Source: Pseudaeromonas sp041441555
Lineage (GTDB): Bacteria; Pseudomonadota; Gammaproteobacteria; Enterobacterales; Aeromonadaceae
Reading direction: 5' to 3'
Length of the DNA: 43,994 bases
NCBI GenBank assembly: GCA_041441555.1
Contig: JASDSW010000088.1
Location: 1-43,994, forward strand
Under the pieces are notes generated by a model. That model saw nothing but the letters and a program-made list of their open reading frames with translations, did not search any database and had not been told where the DNA came from. A program made the position numbers and the translations under genes. Positions 39,865-43,994 of this stretch are shown here, in pieces. Within the stretch, counting starts at the first letter, position 1, and each line of letters opens with the position of its first letter.

Positions 39865-40434
39865 TTATTTGCTTTTCTCTTGCGTGCCACAGGCCTTTTG
39901 CCGTGGCAGCAGGCGGCGCAAAATGAAAAACAGCAGCCAGCAGGTGATGAGGCTTAAGGGGATGGCGGCAAACATCTGACCGGGACCGACATTGCGTTGC
40001 CAGAGCGGTTGAATACCTGTGGGGGTGATGCGGTAACGGCTCCAGAAGCTGTAGTCATCATTGCGATAGATGGTTTCTATCTCCTGGCCGGGCTCTTGGC
40101 CGAGCTCCTGACCTGACGGGGTTGCACCGATAACGCTGTAGCTCAGGTTTTCGAATTCGCCGCGCTTAATGCTGCCGCTCTGGTTGGGTAACTCAAAGCG
40201 GTATGTTCTTTTCTTTATCTCGTTAAACATCACCAGATCAAAGGGCTGATCCTCCGCGCCGGGGGTGACGGCCACATAAAAACCGTATCCAGGCTCGGCG
40301 CCGGGGGCGATCGTCACCGCATTGCGGATAGAGAGCTGATAGGTAAAGAGCAGCAGCAGGCCGATCAGCGTCAGGACAAAGGCCAGCTTGCTATGGGCGA
40401 TATAGCGGATGATTACGAGCAATAGGGTCTTCAC
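39865..40434 (-). CDS. Hypothetical membrane protein with two TM helices
   Basis: A 189-residue protein with a TM helix at about residues 14-33 (SKLAFVLTLIGLLLLFTYQL) and another near the C-terminus (MFAAIPLSLITCWLLFFILRRLL). Between them is an approximately 115-residue, mostly polar periplasmic-looking domain that contains 'QELGQEPGQE'. The C-terminus is basic (QKACGTQEKSK). The GTG at 40434 is the start. It lies 110 bases upstream of the other minus-strand unknown, so they could be co-transcribed, but no overlap supports a firm claim. No family is recognised. Confidence 0.6.
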   Translation of the reverse strand: MKTLLLVIIRYIAHSKLAFVLTLIGLLLLFTYQLSIRNAVTIAPGAEPGYGFYVAVTPGAEDQPFDLVMFNEIKKRTYRFELPNQSGSIKRGEFENLSYSVIGATPSGQELGQEPGQEIETIYRNDDYSFWSRYRITPTGIQPLWQRNVGPGQMFAAIPLSLITCWLLFFILRRLLPRQKACGTQEKSK

Positions 40435-41013
40435 GTCGTTGCACCATGACTGATTGTGACTGGAGTGGCCGGGCCACTGTGATTGGGGGCTGCCACTACT
40501 CTAAATCATGGGGTATCGATTGAGAATCTCTAATCGCGAGATGAGCGAGCCGGATCTCAGCGGGGGCGGCCGCCGATTCGGAATCGCTCGGGAGAGGGAT
40601 GGAGTCTGGACGAAAAGCAGACCGTTGACGGCAAGGATGCCGCCATCGAGGCTACAGGGATGTATTCACGACGAGTCTGCGTTCGTTCGGACTCCTGGCC
40701 ATCATCGGATGGATCCATCAACGCATAACTGGGACATAGCCAACAAGCATGCCGACGGCAATTATTGCCGCCGAGGCTCTGCCCCGGTGACGAAATGTGG
40801 GCTGTGAAGCTCGGCTATTTCGTAACAGGCTGCAGGTGGCTCTAGGCCTTAACAAGAACTGACAAAACTTAACGGATATTTTTGTATCAAGTTGATTAAT
40901 AAGGTCTTTTTTGGCTGGCAATTTGCTGGTGTAAGGTGCGCGTCAATTCTGACGGCATTTGGACTAGGCACTGCCAAGAGCCCATGGCTCTGGCCACCCG
41001 CAAGGAGATCACC
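40435..41013. other. Intergenic region with dispersed repeat, no gene seen
   Basis: About 580 bases without a credible gene; a plus-strand frame at 40508-40807 is Arg/Gly-rich and has no ribosome binding site. It contains the repeat at 40622-40650, followed by a segment typical of repeat-borne spacers. The last 150 bases are AT-rich and should hold the promoter of the gene at 41014. Confidence 0.5.
40622..40650. repeat. Dispersed repeat, inverted copy of 31655-31687
   Basis: Over 29 bases this is the reverse complement of the repeat at 31655-31683 with 27 identities. It carries the same hairpin-like core (GACGGCA and TGCCGCC). Confidence 0.65.
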
Positions 41014-41661
41014 ATGTCAATCAATGTGAATGCGACCAGCAGCTACAGCTCGCTGGCGCAGCTACTGCAAAGTAACCAGCAGACCAATTCCGGCCAGCAG
41101 ACCCAGGGCTCCATGCCGCCACCACCGCCGCCACCGGCCGATGGCGATAGCAAGATGGCGTCTGATATTTCCGATGTGCTGGCTGAACTGGGTATCTCGG
41201 TGGAGGATTCCAGCAGCGATGATGAAACGAGTGAAACCAGCAGCAGTACCACGACCAGTACCGAGAGCAGCTCAAGCACTAGCACCAGCAGTGAGGCGCT
41301 GGCGGCATTTATGCAGAGCCTGATGGATACCCTGCATGCCCAGGGGGCTAGCAGCACCAGCCAGAGCGAGAGCGATGCCGATGGCTACAGCAGCGACAGT
41401 AATCCGATGAAGACGGATCTGAATAGCCTGATCAGTCAGCTGACTTCATCGTCCAGTGATGACGAGGAAAGCGACTCGAGCTCGGCCGTCTCGACCGATT
41501 CGGATGTGGCGGCACTGCAGAGCAAGTTCTCCAGCCTGCTCGATAGCCTGGGGGCTTCCGGCAGTAGCGTCTCGCTCGGCGACTTCCTCTCGGCCTTTGC
41601 CAGCAAGGTGCCGGATGGTGGTCAGGCGCGGGTGGGTAGTCTGGTCGATACCACGGCCTGA
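41014..41661 (+). CDS. Ser/Asp-rich low-complexity protein with polyproline stretch
   Basis: A 215-residue acidic protein. It starts MSINVNATSSYSSLAQLLQ, has seven consecutive prolines at residues 35-41, and has two Ser/Asp/Thr/Glu-rich segments (64-96 and 114-162) with runs such as SSSDDETSETSSSTTTSTES. Short amphipathic hydrophobic segments recur (49-62, 94-112, 135-144, 166-181, 187-198). No signal peptide is evident. The ATG at 41014 is chosen because AAGGAG is seven bases upstream; a longer frame from 40936 lacks a site. The composition suggests a disordered, possibly exported or calcium-binding protein. No family is recognised. Confidence 0.7.
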   Translation: MSINVNATSSYSSLAQLLQSNQQTNSGQQTQGSMPPPPPPPADGDSKMASDISDVLAELGISVEDSSSDDETSETSSSTTTSTESSSSTSTSSEALAAFMQSLMDTLHAQGASSTSQSESDADGYSSDSNPMKTDLNSLISQLTSSSSDDEESDSSSAVSTDSDVAALQSKFSSLLDSLGASGSSVSLGDFLSAFASKVPDGGQARVGSLVDTTA

Positions 41662-41674
41662 TGGTGACGCGGTG

Positions 41675-41714
41675 AAAAAACAGGGGCGGCAAGCATGGCT
41701 TGACCGCCCCTGTT
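41675..41714 (-). terminator. Terminator between Ser-rich gene and protease gene
   Basis: AACAGGGGCGG (41679-41689) pairs with CCGCCCCTGTT (41704-41714) around 14 bases. An A-run at 41675-41680 gives a U-tract for the minus-strand protease transcript. It may also work for the plus strand. Confidence 0.75.
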
Positions 41715-41733
41715 GGTTGACGAGCGCTAAAAG

Positions 41734-42963
41734 TTAGCGGCGGGTGCGTCGGTAGAGTTGGCGTCCGCCGGTCAGCAGTGCCAGCAGCAGGAGACCCAAC
41801 TGGCCGAAGGCACCGCCGCCGGAGCTATCATCTGGGATATCACTGCTCGGGATGCCCACTGCGGAGGTGATGAGCCGCATCTGCCCGGCGATGGCATCAT
41901 CGGCGGAGCTGGCGTTGAAGCTCAGATTGATGGCCCGGCTGCTGCCGATGGTGCCTGCGGTATAGGAGACGGTCACGTTGCAGCTGGAGCCCGGTTGCAG
42001 CGCTGCGCTTTGGCAGTCATCGCTGAGCTTGCCGCCATCGGTGGTCAAACCGCTGATGGTCCACTCCTGGGCGCTGTTGTTGCGGATGAGGAAGTTGGCC
42101 TGTCCCGTGGTCCCCGCAATGATGGAGAGTCTCTGGATCGTGGTGTAGCTTAATCCGCTCAGCTGTTGCTGGATCCAGTCCCGGTAGTCGGCCACCGAGG
42201 TGAAGCCAGCCACGCCACCGCTATCGCCGCAGGTGATGGCACTGTTGCCGCTGGTGATGAAGCTGTCGGTGCCATATTGCACATCCTGAGCGCCGCTCAG
42301 ATAGAGAGCGCCGCCACTGTCACCGAAGCAGATACTTTCCCCGTCCTCTCCGCCGGCAAAGATATGGTTGGCCAGTCCGGAGCTGGCATCCTTGCCCTGA
42401 TAGGGCAGAGCGATGCCTTGCAACTGATCCGGGTAGACGGTGCCGTTACGATCGGTGGCGCCCCAGCCGATGGCGCGGATATCCTGATAGTAACCGAGCG
42501 AACTCAGCTGACTGGGGGTGGCCAGCGTCACCGGCGTCGCGCTTTGAGCCTGCTTAAGGTGCAGCAGAGCCAGGTCGCCGGCGAATTCACTGATAGCCCG
42601 TGAGCCACTACCGGAGGAGAGCTCCCAGCTGGGGATCCAGCCTGGGTAAACGATCAACTGATCGACCTGGACCCCTTGGGTTAACCCATCAATTTTGGCT
42701 TGGCCAATGACCAGGTTGAGCCGGGAGAGCTCGGCGGTCTCGACGCAGTGGGCAGCGGTCAACACCCACTCCGGGGCAATCAGGGTTCCACCGCAGAAGT
42801 GTTCGTTGATGGCTGCGGGGGGACGATCCACGACTCGCTGAATGGAGACCATCCAGGAGGGGGCGGTGGTGACATCGTCGCCGCCGACGATCCGAGGGGT
42901 GGCGGCCCAGGCCGAGGTGCATGCCAGGGCTGTGATCGCACAGACCAACAGGGTGCGTTGCAT
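41734..42963 (-). CDS. Secreted S1-family serine protease with GlyGly-CTERM sorting tail
   Basis: A 409-residue exported protease of the chymotrypsin fold. The signal peptide is residues 1-20 (SAWA), and the activation site precedes IVGG (25-28). The catalytic triad is His72 (TAAHC), Asp130 (DLALLHL) and Ser216 (GDSGG). The residue corresponding to specificity position 189 is Ser210, not Asp, so the preference is not trypsin-like by that criterion. The C-terminal ~30 residues are the GlyGly-CTERM signal: 'SSGGGAFGQLGLLLLALL' then a basic end 'RRTRR'. Such proteins are processed by rhombosortase and exported by type II secretion (as in V. cholerae VesB). A beta-sandwich-like domain lies between protease and tail. 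Confidence 0.92.
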   Translation of the reverse strand: MQRTLLVCAITALACTSAWAATPRIVGGDDVTTAPSWMVSIQRVVDRPPAAINEHFCGGTLIAPEWVLTAAHCVETAELSRLNLVIGQAKIDGLTQGVQVDQLIVYPGWIPSWELSSGSGSRAISEFAGDLALLHLKQAQSATPVTLATPSQLSSLGYYQDIRAIGWGATDRNGTVYPDQLQGIALPYQGKDASSGLANHIFAGGEDGESICFGDSGGALYLSGAQDVQYGTDSFITSGNSAITCGDSGGVAGFTSVADYRDWIQQQLSGLSYTTIQRLSIIAGTTGQANFLIRNNSAQEWTISGLTTDGGKLSDDCQSAALQPGSSCNVTVSYTAGTIGSSRAINLSFNASSADDAIAGQMRLITSAVGIPSSDIPDDSSGGGAFGQLGLLLLALLTGGRQLYRRTRR

Positions 42964-43119
42964 ACCAAATTCCTTCTTGTGGGATGAAGCCAGCGCGCTG
43001 GTGGCGAACTGTTTTCGCTTCGTGCTCTCGTGATGAATAAAACGCTGGCTCAGTCTACCGATGGTGGAATGCTGTTCGCAAGTGACTCCGGTTTTCTCTT
43101 CGGTGAACTGATGATCATC

Positions 43120-43994
43120 TCAACTTTTTTCCGGCGTGGTGGCTCGCACAAATTGGTTCTTGCCGGCATGTTTGGCCTGGTACATGGCGCCATCGGCGAG
43201 CGTCAGCAGGGCATCCCCTGATTGAGTTGAGCCCGGGGAGTAAAGTGCGATACCGATACTGCTGGAGAGAGCTACCCGTGCGGCGCTGAGCGCAAAGGGC
43301 GAGCGCATGGCGTCGAGCAACTGCTGTGCCTTGCGCTCGGCGTCTTGCGCCTCTCCCGCCAGATTTTCCAGGATCAGGGTGAACTCATCACCACCGAGGC
43401 GGAACAGGGTATCGGTGCCGCGCAGCAGGGACTGGACCCGTTGGGCGAATTGCTGCAGCAGCTCATCGCCGGCATCGTGTCCATAGGTGTCATTGACGGC
43501 CTTAAAGCCATCCAGATCCATGAACAGTAGTGCCATCGTTTGGCCGGTGCGGCTACTTCGGGCCATGGCCTTGGGGAGCTGTTCCGTCAGCGCCCGGCGG
43601 TTGGGCAGTCCCGTCAGAGCATCGAACAGGGCATGTTGCTCCAGCTCGATCTCCAGCTGCTTGCGGTGGGTAATGTCTTGGGTGAGCACATAGAAGCCGA
43701 GTACCTGCTCCCCTTGCTCGTGCGGAATATAGATCGACAACAGGTAGTGCAGTCCGTCGGCGCGCTGCTCCGTCCGCTCGAAGCGTTGCAGCTGACCGGC
43801 CAGCGCCTGCTGCATGAAGGGCAGCATGCGGGCATATTCGTCGTCAGGGAACAACTCCTGCAGGGGGCGGTTTTGCAATTCATGGACCGGCCACTGGTAC
43901 CAGAGGGTGTAGGTGGCGTTGTTGAATTGATAGCGCAGCTGCCGGTCGACGTAGGCGATGAGAACCGGCAGATTATCGGTGATGGTCTGCAGGC
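43120..43994 (-). CDS. PAS-GGDEF diguanylate cyclase (partial, 5' end outside window)
   Basis: The visible 291 codons are the C-terminal part of a gene whose start lies beyond base 43994. The N-terminal visible segment 'LPVLIAYVDRQLRYQFNN' is a PAS domain, followed by a PAC-like 'YIPHEQGEQVLGFYVLTQDIT' (shown in part). Then the GGDEF domain has 'DALTGLPNRRAL', 'LFMDLDGFKAVNDTYGHDAGD' (in part) and the active-site 'RLGGDEF'. An RxxD inhibitory site (RGTD) lies five residues before GGDEF, so product inhibition by c-di-GMP is expected. No EAL domain follows. It would make cyclic di-GMP in response to a PAS signal. Confidence 0.92.
   Translation of the reverse strand, partial: LQTITDNLPVLIAYVDRQLRYQFNNATYTLWYQWPVHELQNRPLQELFPDDEYARMLPFMQQALAGQLQRFERTEQRADGLHYLLSIYIPHEQGEQVLGFYVLTQDITHRKQLEIELEQHALFDALTGLPNRRALTEQLPKAMARSSRTGQTMALLFMDLDGFKAVNDTYGHDAGDELLQQFAQRVQSLLRGTDTLFRLGGDEFTLILENLAGEAQDAERKAQQLLDAMRSPFALSAARVALSSSIGIALYSPGSTQSGDALLTLADGAMYQAKHAGKNQFVRATTPEKS

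Noticed and set aside
40508..40807. Plus-strand open frame of 99 codons
   Set aside because: It lacks a ribosome binding site, is rich in Arg, Gly and Pro, and crosses a dispersed repeat.
42216..42230. Second GDSGG in the protease as a second catalytic serine
   Set aside because: It lies about 33 residues after the true nucleophile, where chymotrypsin-fold enzymes have a disulfide-linked loop leading to the final 'Y..WI' helix.

Overview
The window looks like a chromosomal segment of an Aeromonas-like gammaproteobacterium. It is GC-rich (roughly 60% by eye) and carries a cysJIH cluster, a leuABCD operon with a leucine-rich leader, ilvIH, a bifunctional katG, a VC2487-type glycosyltransferase and a GlyGly-CTERM serine protease. 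No rRNA, tRNA, insertion sequence, prophage or CRISPR array was found. The genus is inferred from gene content, not proven.

Layout. 1-3.3 kb holds small accessory genes: membrane proteins, a GNAT acetyltransferase, a Cys-rich CWC protein and a periplasmic solute-binding protein. 3.3-18.7 kb is a type I galactan (beta-1,4-galactan) utilisation locus. It has three different GH53 endo-galactanases (two secreted, one lipoprotein), a GH42 beta-galactosidase, a complete CUT1-type ABC importer (binding protein, two permeases, ATPase), a methyl-accepting chemotaxis protein, a small secreted carbohydrate-binding-like protein, an orphan PTS EIIB domain and a DUF1566-like protein. LacI/GalR-type operators and a CRP site lie in its control regions, but no regulator gene is present in the window. 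Endo-galactanases would cut the polymer outside the cell or in the periplasm, the ABC system would import galacto-oligosaccharides, and GH42 would hydrolyse them in the cytoplasm.

18.7-23.7 kb is leuDCBA on the minus strand, preceded by a leuL leader peptide and attenuator. 23.8-25.8 kb has a PAP2 phosphatase, a glycosyltransferase and a small gene that appears frameshifted. 26.1-28.3 kb is ilvIH, then katG, a small outer-membrane protein, and cysJIH (assimilatory sulfite and PAPS reduction).

36.4-38.6 kb is the most striking part: an AT-rich island with a complete retron. A structured msr-msd RNA (36508-36670) has matching a1/a2 ends, a TAGC branch site and a perfect 21-bp msd stem. It is followed by a terminator-like hairpin, a nucleoside-deoxyribosyltransferase-like effector starting at GTG 36719, and a retron reverse transcriptase overlapping it by 4 nt. 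This is a type II-A (Ec86/St85-like) architecture, i.e. a probable anti-phage abortive-infection system. Just downstream is a cluster of palindromic repeats of several families, then two unknown minus-strand genes.

41-44 kb ends with a Ser/Asp-rich secretome-like low-complexity protein, a chymotrypsin-fold protease with a GlyGly-CTERM tail, and a PAS-GGDEF diguanylate cyclase cut by the window edge. Function calls rest on motif reading only; no database search was run.
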